In this document: in pieces, positions 1-8,430 of the stretch
How the letters are laid out: each line of letters begins with the position of its first letter
Position numbering within the stretch: position 1 is the first letter of the stretch
Assembly (NCBI GenBank): GCA_900318035.1
Contig: ONJC01000016.1
Coordinates: 1-51,444, forward strand
Length of the DNA: 51,444 nucleotides
Origin: an uncultured Methanobrevibacter sp.
GTDB taxonomy: Archaea > Methanobacteriota > Methanobacteria > Methanobacteriales > Methanobacteriaceae
Direction: 5' to 3'
Translations under genes and position numbers: made by a program
The notes under the pieces: model-generated
Told to the model about the DNA's origin: nothing
Database searches by the model: none
What the model saw: the letters and a program-made list of their open reading frames with translations, nothing else

Positions 1-129
1 CTAGCATACAATCTAATCCGATTATACAACATGACTCAAGAAATAAAAAATTCAAAAGAAGATTTAGAGAATTTCTGCGAACGAGAATCAGTAATACACA
101 AATTAAAACTCGATGTAACAATATTTTAA
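1..129 (+). CDS. C-terminal fragment of a putative transposase (runs off the window start)
   Basis: An open frame enters from the left edge and ends at a TAA at 127-129, giving 42 residues. The tail (AYNLIRLYNM near its start, then a charged helix) resembles the C-terminal helix of DDE transposases, in which an AYNL/RL motif is common near the end; this is a resemblance, not a family assignment. About 30 bases after the stop lies TTTTGGCAGACACCC (159-173), which could be the terminal inverted repeat of the element, but the other end is outside the window. The next gene is a frame-disrupted adhesin, which fits a region shaped by mobile DNA. It could instead be the end of an unrelated hypothetical gene. 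Confidence 0.35.
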   Translation, partial: LAYNLIRLYNMTQEIKNSKEDLENFCERESVIHKLKLDVTIF

Positions 130-194
130 ATTATATTTAAACATCCGTCAAAAATCAATTTTGGCAGACACCCTAACTATGAAAAAAGAAAAAA

Positions 195-224
195 GACAAT
201 TAAATTATTGATTATTTAATTGTC
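195..224 (-). terminator. Hairpin terminator of the frameshifted adhesin
   Basis: GACAATTAAAT and ATTTAATTGTC form 11-bp perfect arms around an 8-base loop, spanning the stop codon at 212-214. Read on the minus strand, a T-rich run follows the stem. Confidence 0.65.
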
Positions 225-1770
225 GTCTTAATAATTGTTACTTTTCCACTTTCAATCTTTATTGTTCCTTTACCTCCGGGTTTATTGAATTTTAATTTAC
301 TGTTTTTAATTGTTATTTTCCCATGGTCACTGTTTAAAATCGCTCCTCCTTGTGGGGATTTGTTTTTGTATAGTGTACAGTGGCTAATGGTAAGACTTGC
401 AACGTTGCATATTGCCCCACCTGCGGTCATTGCCTGGTTGTTGTTTATTGCACATTTTAAAAGTGTTACTTTTGATTCGTAATTGGTGATTGCTCCGCCA
501 TCATATTTTACATAATTGTTATTTAATTTGGAATTTTTTACAGTTAATTTTCCATAGTTGCCTATTGCCCCTGTAAATTGAGCTTTGTTGTTGTTAATCG
601 TAGTTTTATCAATAGTCATTGATCCCACATTGAATATTGCACCAACAGATTTTTTTCCTACATTATTATTTATTATGCAATTTTTAATGGTCATTTTTCC
701 GTTAGAGTTACTAATCGCCGCTCCACCGTCTTCTGTTGCTATGTTATTGATTAATTTCGAATTGCTTATAATCAGCTTTCCGTAGTAGTTGTGGATTGTT
801 CCGATATGTTTTCCTCTGTTGTTTTTTAATGTAGTGTCAATTATATTCATACTGCCCTTATCGTTATTAATTGCACCAACAGAATATTTTCCATAATTAT
901 TTCTTATCGTGGTTTTGACAATCAGTGCTTTTGATTTATAATTACTTATTGCTCCATTATTTTTAGCAGTGTTATATGAGAGGACACTCTTTTTTATACT
1001 TAAATAACCATCATTTCCAATTGCACCTCCGCTGTCTGTTGCTTGGTTGTTCTTTAATACGCTATTTTTTATGATTAGCTTGTTAGCATTGTAAATTGCC
1101 CCTCCGGTTTTAGCTTTATTATTTTCTAATCTGCAGTTGATTATCTCTAATTTTCCTTTATTGTTAATTCCGCCTCCTAATGATGAATAACAATTGATTA
1201 TTTTTGTATTTTTCATTGTCACTACACCATCTACAACTATATGGTACTTTTTATTACCATTTATTGCTCTGTTGTTTCCATTAATAATTAGCTTTTTAAT
1301 TGACTCACTGAAAAAAAGATTACGTTTTAAGATTATGTCCGATTTAAGGTTAATGATAATTTTATCGTATTTGTTTGTTGTTGCTGCGGAATGTAAAGTC
1401 TTATAGTCAGATACATTAAATGTTTTCCAATCTTCAGTTTTATTTGTATCATTATTTATTGTTGCGTTATCTGTAGCTATTTCATCTTCAATCAATTTGC
1501 TACTATTATCGTTGGATTTGTTTTGAATATCCTCATCAGAGTTTACATCCTGAGTGGATATGTTCACATCTGAGTCAATGTCTTGGTCGGCATATTCCCC
1601 TCATTAAGGAAGGGATTTTGGGTGTCTTGCTGTATTGATATTGCTTTGATGTCTGAATTTTGTGTTTGAACTGAGAGATTATCCTGCACAGAATCTTCAG
1701 ATGCACTCACAGATCCAATAATGAATAAGCAAACAATTATTGTGATAATCGTTATATTTCTTAATTTCAT
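212..1770 (-). pseudogene. Adhesin-like surface protein (beta-helix repeats), broken by a frameshift
   Basis: Two consecutive frames make one surface protein. The first (start ATG at 1768-1770, after GGTGAG) encodes a signal peptide (MKLRNITIITIIVC, then GSVSASEDS) and an acidic, Gln-rich stretch, and stops at 1564. The second, lacking a signal peptide, runs on to 212 with about 450 residues of short repeats of the type NNxA..GGAIxNxGxLxIxxSxLxxN, typical of right-handed parallel beta-helices in Methanobrevibacter adhesin-like proteins. The frames overlap between about 1567 and 1603, where the minus strand has GAGGGGAAT; one missing base in this G run would restore a continuous protein of about 520 residues. 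The protein ends inside the helix, with no Ig-like or other C-terminal domain, so it is also short for the family. It may be a real pseudogene, a variable-expression state, or a sequencing error. Confidence 0.75.
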
Positions 1771-2019
1771 TCTCACCACTCTTCCATTTTTTTATTAAAT
1801 AAATGTATTGTGTATGATATTTATGTTCAAAAAGATAATAAATTTTTTTGATTAATTGAAGTCACTGCCAATTAAGTTTCGTAGACTTTAGTTTATTTAA
1901 TTTTTAACTTTTAAATTTATTGAAATGCTTTTTACCTGCAAACAGGTCTTTCATTATTCCAAAGCCCTAAAAATAGATGTGTCTTTTGAAGTAAGAACTA
2001 AAGTGTTTCAAGTTTTGCA

Positions 2020-3468
2020 TTATCGTGGGTTCAATTTTGTAAACAGTATTGAAAGTCCAATAACAATAACCGAGATAATTGCATCAACTATAATTTTAAA
2101 TGTGTTCGCATTATTAAATAAATCAGCAAGTCCGAATGCCCAAACACCAATTAAAAGAAGTGGTATTAAATATTTTATTGTGAAAACCCATGTTTTTCCA
2201 ACTTTAATAGTTGAAAATTCATTTAGCACGGGTATGACCTTTTCAACGCCATAAAACCATCCGAAAATTATTGCCTGAACAGCAATCAGGACTAATATTC
2301 CAAAATTATTTACAAATTCATCAACGATTTCCACTAGATAACTGCTGATTCCTGTTGAATAGACAACAGTGACAATACAGGCTATGACTGTCAGAATTGT
2401 AACTCCTTTTTTCCTGCTCCATCCAAATTTATCACACAGGGATGAAAGCAAAGGTTCAAACAGTGCAAATGAAGATGTAATGCCTGCAAACAATATTGAT
2501 ATAAACAATAATGGGGCTATAATATGCCCAACAACGCCCATTGTATTGAATATGTGGGGAAATACAATAAAGATTAATCCGGTACCTTCACTGATTAATT
2601 CATTCATAGGTATTGAAGATGTTAATGACATGTATCCAAGCATTGAAAATACTCCAAAAGCTACGAAAATCTCATATAGTGAGTTTGAAATAACAACAAC
2701 CAATACTTCGTCAACTAATTTTGTATTCTTAGGCAAATAACTTGCATATGTATATACCATAGCCTGACCGATACTTAAAGTGAATATAGTTTGTCCGAAT
2801 GCCGCAAGCCAGACATTTATATTAAAAAGTGCAGACCAATCGGGAGTAAGCAGTGTTGTTATTCCTGTATTAAATCCTGGTAATGTAAAGGCATACGCGA
2901 ATATAAAAACCATGAGGATAAATAACAATGGAATTAAAACAGTTGATAATCTGCCGATTCCTTTATCAACATCTTTAATAGACACTGTCCAAAAGATTCC
3001 CCATAATATTAATGTACAAATCAGGGTATACAGCATTATAGTTGTTGCAGAGGTTAAATTTGAACTTCCTCCAACATAATTTGTAAAAAAGGATGCGGGA
3101 TCATTTCCCCATCCGAAATTGAAACTATTCAACAGGTATGCAAAGTCCCATCCTAAAATAATCATATAATAGATTACAACGATGAAAACAAGCAAAACCA
3201 ACATCCATGCAATAATTTCAAATTCGGGACGGATGCTGTGCATTAAATTGGAAAAACTTTTTTTAAAGCTAAAACCCAATCCATATTCCAAAATTAAAAA
3301 TGGAATTCCCATAATCAGAATTGCAATAACATATGGTATGAAAAATGACCCTCCACCATTGGAATACAGCACGTAACTGAAACGCCAGATGTTTCCTATT
3401 CCAATAGTCAGGCCTATCATTGCCATTATAAATGTGAATACCGAATTCCATTGGGAAGTTTTGTTCAT
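2020..3468 (-). CDS. Sodium-dependent transporter of the NSS/SLC6 family
   Basis: This 482-residue integral membrane protein has about 11-12 hydrophobic segments. Segment 1 contains GIGNIWRF followed by NGGGSFFIPY, the unwound helix and glycine-rich loop that form the sodium and substrate site in LeuT-type transporters. Members import amino acids or similar small solutes using the sodium gradient; the substrate cannot be read from sequence. Length matches prokaryotic NSS proteins, and the frame is intact although it lies between two pseudogenes. A weak Shine-Dalgarno (GGTG) precedes the ATG. The upstream spacer (3469-3741) contains an inverted repeat, ATTGTT-N8-AACAAT at 3552-3571, which may belong to its promoter. 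It appears to be a single-gene transcript. Confidence 0.93.
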   Translation of the reverse strand: MNKTSQWNSVFTFIMAMIGLTIGIGNIWRFSYVLYSNGGGSFFIPYVIAILIMGIPFLILEYGLGFSFKKSFSNLMHSIRPEFEIIAWMLVLLVFIVVIYYMIILGWDFAYLLNSFNFGWGNDPASFFTNYVGGSSNLTSATTIMLYTLICTLILWGIFWTVSIKDVDKGIGRLSTVLIPLLFILMVFIFAYAFTLPGFNTGITTLLTPDWSALFNINVWLAAFGQTIFTLSIGQAMVYTYASYLPKNTKLVDEVLVVVISNSLYEIFVAFGVFSMLGYMSLTSSIPMNELISEGTGLIFIVFPHIFNTMGVVGHIIAPLLFISILFAGITSSFALFEPLLSSLCDKFGWSRKKGVTILTVIACIVTVVYSTGISSYLVEIVDEFVNNFGILVLIAVQAIIFGWFYGVEKVIPVLNEFSTIKVGKTWVFTIKYLIPLLLIGVWAFGLADLFNNANTFKIIVDAIISVIVIGLSILFTKLNPR

Positions 3469-3741
3469 TTTTAAGCACCGTTAATGTTATTTTTTAGTGT
3501 ATTTAATAAATATTGCACATAATAATTTGGAGTAATCATTTGAATATTGTCATTGTTCAATAAACAACAATCTGTATATTTAATTATTTAATGTTGGGTA
3601 TTAAATAGTTATTTGTTTACAACATTTGTCAAAATACTTCGACTAATTAATCGTTGTGTAGGTTGCTTTAATTTTTCATTATTTCTCCTATCTTCAGGTT
3701 ATGTAAACATTTTTTTTACCATCAATTTCAAATTTAATATC

Positions 3742-4394
3742 ATGAATATTGTAGTTATCAATGCAAGTCCAAGAAAAAGGGGAAACACTGCGGAGTTATG
3801 TAAATGTGGTTGAAGGTGAAAATAACGATGCTGATGTAATATATTGATCTCTATACTTATGATTTTAAGGGATGCATGAGTTGTTTTGCATGCCATTTAA
3901 AGAAAAATAGCGAAAATCCATTATGCTTTTGGAAGGATGATTTAAAGGAAGTTCTTCAATTGTGTCTTGAATCTGATGCAATTGTAATAGGCACTCCAAT
4001 ATACTATGGGTCCATTTCATCATCAGCATAGGCATTTCTGGAAAGATTGCTTTTTGCAGCCGATACATACGTTTTGGATGAGGATGGCAATAGGGTTTCA
4101 AAAATCAAAAAGGAAATAAAGACAGCTATGATATACACCATGAACGTTACCAAGGAAATGGATTACTTCAACGGTGAAGATCAGCTGGCCATCATGAGGG
4201 GATATCTGACAGCTATCTTTGGTGAATGTGAATCATTATATGTCTATGACACCAAACAGTTCAAAAAATATGATTTGTATCTAAATAACATGTTCGACCC
4301 TGAGTTAAAAGAACAGAGCAAAGAAGTGCAGTTTCCAAAAGACTGCAAAAAAGCTTATGGGTTGGGTGAAAGGTTAGCCATGTCAAATAAGTAA
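3742..4394 (+). pseudogene. Degraded flavodoxin-like NADPH-dependent FMN reductase / iron-sulfur flavoprotein
   Basis: The start MNIVVINASPRKRGNT is the phosphate-binding loop of the flavodoxin-like FMN reductase family. The frame breaks after about 20 codons near 3800, continues in another frame (VVEG..NDADVIY), shifts again near 3845 into DLYTYDFKGCMSCFACHLKKN, a Cys-bearing motif of this family, and then meets an in-frame TAG at 4030-4032 before resuming AFLERLLFAADTYVLDE to the stop at 4392. Three independent lesions make sequencing error unlikely. The sequence is otherwise well preserved, so inactivation looks recent. The intact protein would have been about 215 residues, a cytoplasmic flavin-dependent oxidoreductase. 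The downstream 115-residue open segment (4047-4394) is its C-terminal part, not a separate gene. Confidence 0.85.
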
Positions 4395-4448
4395 TAGAGG
4401 ACGATATAACAGATGATTTGTCACCTGCTTAATTGCCCGTGTCAATTT

Positions 4449-4667
4449 TCAGTATAGTCTATATGCATCATATCCTGCAATTAGTCTGTAAATGGCTAAA
4501 ACTATATATTGAATAATTTTGTCTAAATGGAAATATAGGAATATTCCGTTGAGTACAATCAATATTATGAATAAAATAAGACCTCTCATCTTATATCCTT
4601 CAATTGCTTGACCTAATCCTGGAATAAAAAACGATAGAACTCCATTTACAAGTGCATCGGTTTCCAC
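4449..4667 (-). CDS. Small TM2-like membrane protein
   Basis: This 72-residue protein has two or three hydrophobic segments. The first contains FFIPGLGQ followed by a charged turn (EGYKMRG), the signature of TM2/DUF5683-type small membrane proteins, in which the PGLGQ turn lies at the membrane surface. The family has no agreed function. It is preceded by a spacer of about 230 bases and sits alone between a pseudogene and the aldo/keto reductase on the opposite strand. The first ATG was kept because it gives the expected family N-terminus; the upstream ribosome site is poor (GGAGGCG, rather distant). Confidence 0.7.
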   Translation of the reverse strand: METDALVNGVLSFFIPGLGQAIEGYKMRGLILFIILIVLNGIFLYFHLDKIIQYIVLAIYRLIAGYDAYRLY

Positions 4668-4900
4668 ATTTACGCCTCCATAGTTATTATTATATATTAT
4701 TTAGGCATGACTAAATATATGTTTTGTTTTAATGTCCAATATAATGTTAAAATATTTGTGTGGTGACTTTAAAATTAGATTGCTGATTATTTGTACAAAC
4801 TTTTATAATTAAAAGGACACATTAATAATTGATGTTAAAATTATTTTTTACATGTTGAATTATGCTGTTGAAAGGACATGATGCAAGTCAGGTGAAAATC

Positions 4901-5743
4901 ATGGAATTTAAAAAATTAAATAACAATGAAAAATTGCCTTTTGTAAGTTTTGGAGTTTATGAAATTGAACCTGAAAAGACAAAAAATGCAGTTCTTAACG
5001 CTTTAGAAAGGGGTTATCCTGCTATAGATTGTGCACAGGTATATTATAATGAAAAACAGGTTGGCGAGGCTGTAAAAGAATCTGAAATTCCTAGAGAGGA
5101 AATTTATTTAACCAGCAAAAATTGGGTTAGCAATTCAGGATATGATAAAACAATAAAGGCGGTTAATAAAACTTTAGAGGATTTACAAACTGATTATCTT
5201 GATTTGATGCTTATTCATCAACCATTTGGTGATTATTATGGCTCATATAGGGCATTACAGGATTTGCAAAAAGAAGGAACATTATTGTCTATTGGGGTTT
5301 CAAATTTTGTTTCAGCCCGTTTGATTGATCTTGTAATGAATTTTGACATCCTCCCTCAAGTCAATCAGGTTGAAACATCACCATATTTCCAACAGCATGA
5401 AGCTAATGAATTCATGAATAAATTGGATGTAGCCCATCAAAGTTGGGGGCCTCTTTCCGAAGGGATGGATAATTTGTTTGAAAATCCTATTCTTTTAGAA
5501 ATTGCAGAAAAATATGAAAAAAGCCCTGTGCAGATAATATTCAGATGGTTGATAGACAGAGACATTCCATTTTCATGTAGATCTGTTAAAACAAAAAGAA
5601 TGGAAGAAAATATTGATATTTTTGATTTTAAATTAAATAAAAATGATATTGAAAAAATAAAAGAAATTGATAGGGGAAAAAGTCCATTCATTGAATATGA
5701 TGATCCTGAAACTGCAGAAGAGTTTAATTCTGAGATTGTATAA
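4901..5743 (+). CDS. Aldo/keto reductase
   Basis: This 280-residue cytoplasmic NAD(P)H-dependent reductase of the AKR (beta/alpha)8-barrel superfamily shows the catalytic tetrad Asp43 (AIDCAQVY), Tyr48, Lys73 (TSKNW) and His106 (MLIHQPFG). The C-terminal region (PVQIIFRWLIDRDIPF, then the RMEENIDIF stretch) matches the cofactor-binding end of the barrel. Length is normal for 2,5-diketogluconate-reductase-like members; the physiological substrate is unknown. The start at 4901 is preferred over an upstream ATG at 4862 because AGGTGA lies five bases before it and the protein then starts like its relatives. It has its own spacer and a terminator overlapping its stop, so it is probably monocistronic. 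Confidence 0.92.
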   Translation: MEFKKLNNNEKLPFVSFGVYEIEPEKTKNAVLNALERGYPAIDCAQVYYNEKQVGEAVKESEIPREEIYLTSKNWVSNSGYDKTIKAVNKTLEDLQTDYLDLMLIHQPFGDYYGSYRALQDLQKEGTLLSIGVSNFVSARLIDLVMNFDILPQVNQVETSPYFQQHEANEFMNKLDVAHQSWGPLSEGMDNLFENPILLEIAEKYEKSPVQIIFRWLIDRDIPFSCRSVKTKRMEENIDIFDFKLNKNDIEKIKEIDRGKSPFIEYDDPETAEEFNSEIV

Positions 5744-5759
5744 TCTCACAATCTCTTTT
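5731..5759 (+). terminator. Terminator overlapping the aldo/keto reductase stop, with two alternative hairpins
   Basis: TGAGATT-GTAT-AATCTCA (5731-5748) and GAGATTG with CAATCTC (5732-5738 and 5749-5755) are mutually exclusive stems that span the stop codon at 5741-5743; TTTT follows. Confidence 0.6.
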
Positions 5760-5811
5760 AACATATTTAACGTTTGTTAATATAGGATATACGGAGGTGA
5801 AAATTTTGGAT

Positions 5812-6258
5812 ATGAAAAAAGTGTTGGTTCTTGGATTGTTGTTGTTGGTGGCCGTTTCTGCAATAGCTGCTATCAGTGCAGCTGAAGAGATAACTTTAGA
5901 AGGTATTCATTTCAAAATTCCAGATGGATATGCCACAACAGAAAGGCAAGTGGATGCATCAGGAGCTGGCGATGTAGAAGACATAGACGGTACTGCTGTT
6001 GATACTGAAACAACTTCTGAATATAAGAACACTGCGGGTGATGAATTGGAGATTCAAGTAGGAGTAAGAAACAATCAAAAAATTGATTCAATCAATCCTA
6101 ATAATGCTCAAAAGAAAAATATTGCCGGTAAAGAAGGTTTCCTTATCAAAGAAAAGGATGACGGTAAAGACAAATATAAGTTTGAATACTTACAGGAGGG
6201 TAAATTAGTTAAAATTACCGGGGTTAGTGAAGATATCATAAGCCAGGTAATCGCATAG
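5812..6258 (+). CDS. Small secreted protein with a PsbP/LpqN-like domain (paralogue of 30457-30942)
   Basis: The 148-residue product starts with a signal peptide (MKKVLVLGLLLLVAVSA ending near ISAAEE). The mature part contains LEGIHFKIPDGY, an acidic middle, NIAGKEGFLIKE and a C-terminal YLQEGKLVKITGV segment. The same order (QGVDFKVPEGF, TIAGHEGFISEKEG, YLVDGKIIEI) occurs in the protein at 30457-30942, so the two are paralogues. The F-x-P-x-G-[YF] opening is typical of small PsbP/Mog1-fold lipoprotein domains; that assignment is an inference. The start at 5812 is chosen because a strong GGAGGTGA lies upstream at 5793-5800; the GTG at 5797 overlaps that site. There is no lipobox Cys or membrane anchor, so it is probably released or loosely held outside the cell. 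Function unknown. Confidence 0.8.
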   Translation: MKKVLVLGLLLLVAVSAIAAISAAEEITLEGIHFKIPDGYATTERQVDASGAGDVEDIDGTAVDTETTSEYKNTAGDELEIQVGVRNNQKIDSINPNNAQKKNIAGKEGFLIKEKDDGKDKYKFEYLQEGKLVKITGVSEDIISQVIA

Positions 6259-6679
6259 ATTTTACCATTTTTTATTTTTTTTAGGTGTGATTTGGGCGAT
6301 TGGAGAAACACGAAAAATCAACTTTTTTTGCAGGTTTATCGTAATGAATGTGTGCTGTTTCAATTTCAGTTAATTATGTTCCTTTATTATCATTAAAAAT
6401 TGCCTTCTGCAGTCATTTGTTTTCAACTTTTTCAGATATCTCATTTCAGTATTTCACAAGTTCTTTTCAAGTGAAAATTCCTGCATATGTTCATAGATGT
6501 ACTATTATTGTCAATTTATTTTGTGATATTTTTTGTCTAATGTATTTTCATCAATTTTTGGCACCTTTTTGTATTAGTTATTATAAAATTATACTATTTC
6601 ATTAGATGATAATAATAAAAGTGAATATGGTAATGATTGCCGAGACATGAATTGTATATTGCAGTGTCTGCAGTGAAAA

Positions 6680-6695
6680 ATCGTATGCATGCGAA
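6680..6695. promoter_or_regulatory. Degenerate MsvR-type operator upstream of msvR
   Basis: ATCGTA-TGCA-TGCGAA matches the published MsvR recognition form TTCGTA-N4-TACGAA at 10 of 12 defined positions. It lies about 170 bases before the msvR start, consistent with autoregulation as known for MsvR in other methanogens. Confidence 0.6.
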
Positions 6696-6713
6696 CTGTT
6701 TTACATGTTTAAA

Positions 6714-6728
6714 AACGAACAGTTCGTA
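6714..6728. promoter_or_regulatory. Back-to-back MsvR half-sites upstream of msvR
   Basis: ACGAAC-AG-TTCGTA places two half-sites tail to tail, 19 bases after the degenerate operator at 6680-6695. The opposite orientation could mean that each half-site pairs with a weaker partner on its outer side. Confidence 0.45.
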
Positions 6729-6862
6729 TTTTTTTCATTTTTTTATTTGAATAATGTTCATTTTTAACACTAAATTTTATACAAAATAATTTTTTTAATT
6801 TTTAGATATATTTATTAACTTAAAAATGTTAAATATTATTATATATTTGGAGGATATTGTCA

Positions 6863-7633
6863 ATGATAGAACAAAAGCCAATTCAGATTTTCTCTAATCC
6901 TGATGATAACATAGGGGTAAATGTTATAAAAAGCCCAGTGAAACTTACAATACTAGAAATGCTTAGAGACCATGATATGGAATTTGAAGAAATAGTAAAT
7001 AATACAGGTAAATCCAAATCCACTATTTCAGTCCATCTTAAAAGTTTAAGGGAAAATGGTGTCATTTCATACAGGCTTCATCCAATAGATAACAGGAAAA
7101 AAATATTCTATTTAAATTCAAAATATATTGGTTCAGTAGATGTTTCAGAGCCGAAGGAAATTGAAGAAACCCAGGCCGATTATTTAATTAAGAATATTGT
7201 AGAGGTTGATGCGGAGTTTTCCACATTATTGTTCCATACTTTAAAGGCAATGCTCATTCAAGAGGGAATAAATATTGACCCAATTTTACAATCAACCGGA
7301 AACAGTATTGGCAGATCTATTTTTGATAAATTATATGATGATGATTTAAATGTTTTCATGGATAATATTGCCGATTTCTGGCAAAGAAAAGGTTTGGGAA
7401 GAATCACCTTCACCATTGGTCAGGTTATCAGGGTAACTACTTATGACTGTTTTGAATGTGAATTGCTCCCAAAAACAGGCAAACCGGCATGTTATTTGGA
7501 TACTGGAATTCTTGAAGGTCTGTTTACAGAGTTTTTCAATCTCCCAGTCAGCGTCATTGAAACCCAATGTTATACAATGGGTGATGAAAAATGCGTATTT
7601 GAGATTGAACCTCTTGGCATTAAATCTAATTAA
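6863..7633 (+). CDS. msvR: MsvR-family redox-sensing transcription regulator (HTH plus V4R domain)
   Basis: This 256-residue protein joins an ArsR-like winged helix (about residues 20-90; SKSTISVHLKSLRENGVISY is the recognition region) to a C-terminal V4R (4-vinyl reductase) domain ending in DEKCVFEI. This architecture is that of MsvR, a regulator confined to methanogens that controls oxidative-stress genes and whose DNA binding is switched off by oxidation of cysteines. Five cysteines are visible in the V4R part (196, 199, 210, 236, 244), with CxxC at 196-199. GGAGGA at 6849-6854 supports the ATG at 6863 over a TTG at 6857. Its own upstream region has MsvR-like sites, and an exact site lies before nrdD. 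It converges on cbiL with a 4-base overlap. In Methanothermobacter msvR adjoins an fpaA operon; no such operon is present here. Confidence 0.88.
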   Translation: MIEQKPIQIFSNPDDNIGVNVIKSPVKLTILEMLRDHDMEFEEIVNNTGKSKSTISVHLKSLRENGVISYRLHPIDNRKKIFYLNSKYIGSVDVSEPKEIEETQADYLIKNIVEVDAEFSTLLFHTLKAMLIQEGINIDPILQSTGNSIGRSIFDKLYDDDLNVFMDNIADFWQRKGLGRITFTIGQVIRVTTYDCFECELLPKTGKPACYLDTGILEGLFTEFFNLPVSVIETQCYTMGDEKCVFEIEPLGIKSN

Positions 7634-8334
7634 TCCTTTTTGAATTTAATTACTGTTGTAGTTAAATAAGGTTTTTCATTGGAAAAGCCTTCAATTATCT
7701 TTTCATTTTCACGGGTGCAGTTCTGCACTGAATATATTTCTTTAGGCCTTTCTTTTTCTTCTATTGTTTCTTCTAGCTGTGATGTATTTCTGGATGCTTT
7801 CATAAGCACAACAGAATCACTATATTCAAGAACATGTTCTAGTCTGTCATCTATTTTAGGAACAATAGTTAAAATTTCATTTTGTTCTACTAATGCTTTA
7901 TTTCTGGCCGCAGCACATGCTGTAAAAGAGGTAATTCCCGGAACGGTTTCGATTTCATAGTTTTCAATCAGTTTCTTTTGGACGTATGCATAGGTACTGA
8001 ATACGGACGGATCGCCGAGTGTAATAAATGCCACGTCCCTTCCGCTATCTAAGTATTGTGCAATCATTTCGGATGCACTGTTCCAAATTTTTTCAAGTTC
8101 GTCCTTATCTTCAATCATTGGAAAAATAGGGGTAACAAGCATTAATCTTTTATAATCTTCTCTTTCTTCAAGTACAGGTTTAACGATTGATAATGCGATA
8201 CTTTCTTTTTCTTTTGAGGATTTCGGTGTAAATACAACTGGCACGCTTTTCAAGATTCTTGCTGCTTTCAATGTTAGTAATTCAGTATCGCCAGGTCCAA
8301 CACCAATTCCGTATAATTTTCCTTTTTCTGCCAT
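7630..8334 (-). CDS. cbiL: Cobalt-factor II C20-methyltransferase (cobalamin biosynthesis)
   Basis: This 234-residue SAM-dependent tetrapyrrole methyltransferase transfers a methyl group to C20 of cobalt-factor II in the anaerobic cobamide pathway, which methanogens need for corrinoid-dependent methyl transfer. The GVGPGDTELLTLKA motif at the N-terminus is the family's first glycine loop; TLGDPSVFSTYAYV is the second conserved loop and TVPGITSFTACAA the third. Length is normal. ATG at 8334 is chosen because GTGAT precedes it; a GTG three codons upstream belongs to that ribosome site. It stands alone, not in a cobalamin operon, and its end overlaps that of msvR by four bases. Confidence 0.93.
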   Translation of the reverse strand: MAEKGKLYGIGVGPGDTELLTLKAARILKSVPVVFTPKSSKEKESIALSIVKPVLEEREDYKRLMLVTPIFPMIEDKDELEKIWNSASEMIAQYLDSGRDVAFITLGDPSVFSTYAYVQKKLIENYEIETVPGITSFTACAAARNKALVEQNEILTIVPKIDDRLEHVLEYSDSVVLMKASRNTSQLEETIEEKERPKEIYSVQNCTRENEKIIEGFSNEKPYLTTTVIKFKKD

Positions 8335-8398
8335 TAAAATCACTTTTTAAATAAATATTTTATATTGAACAATAGTCTTCAAATGCTCTTCCTATAAT

Positions 8399-8409
8399 TT
8401 ATTTATAGT
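8399..8409 (+). promoter_or_regulatory. TATA box suggesting a leaderless helicase transcript
   Basis: ATTTATAGTA is centred about 26 bases before the ATG at 8431, which has no Shine-Dalgarno sequence. With usual archaeal spacing, transcription would start at the initiation codon. Confidence 0.5.
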
Positions 8410-8430
8410 ATACTAACTAATATATTTTTA

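Larger units (their letters stand above)
6259..6862. other. Long spacer before msvR: T-rich terminators, possible decayed coding remnant, msvR promoter
   Basis: T-rich runs at about 6267-6283 probably end the upstream transcript. Between 6340 and 6606 no convincing gene is seen; the minus strand reads like protein over stretches (for example YIYEHMQEFSLEKN) but with several stops, so it may be an old remnant. From 6660 onward the sequence is regulatory, with MsvR-like half-sites and a T-rich leader ending in GGAGGA before msvR. Confidence 0.5.

Noticed and set aside
6348..6605. Plus-strand open frame of 85 codons before msvR
   Set aside because: It is rich in Phe, Cys and Ile, without a ribosome site; composition suggests the other strand of a decayed sequence.
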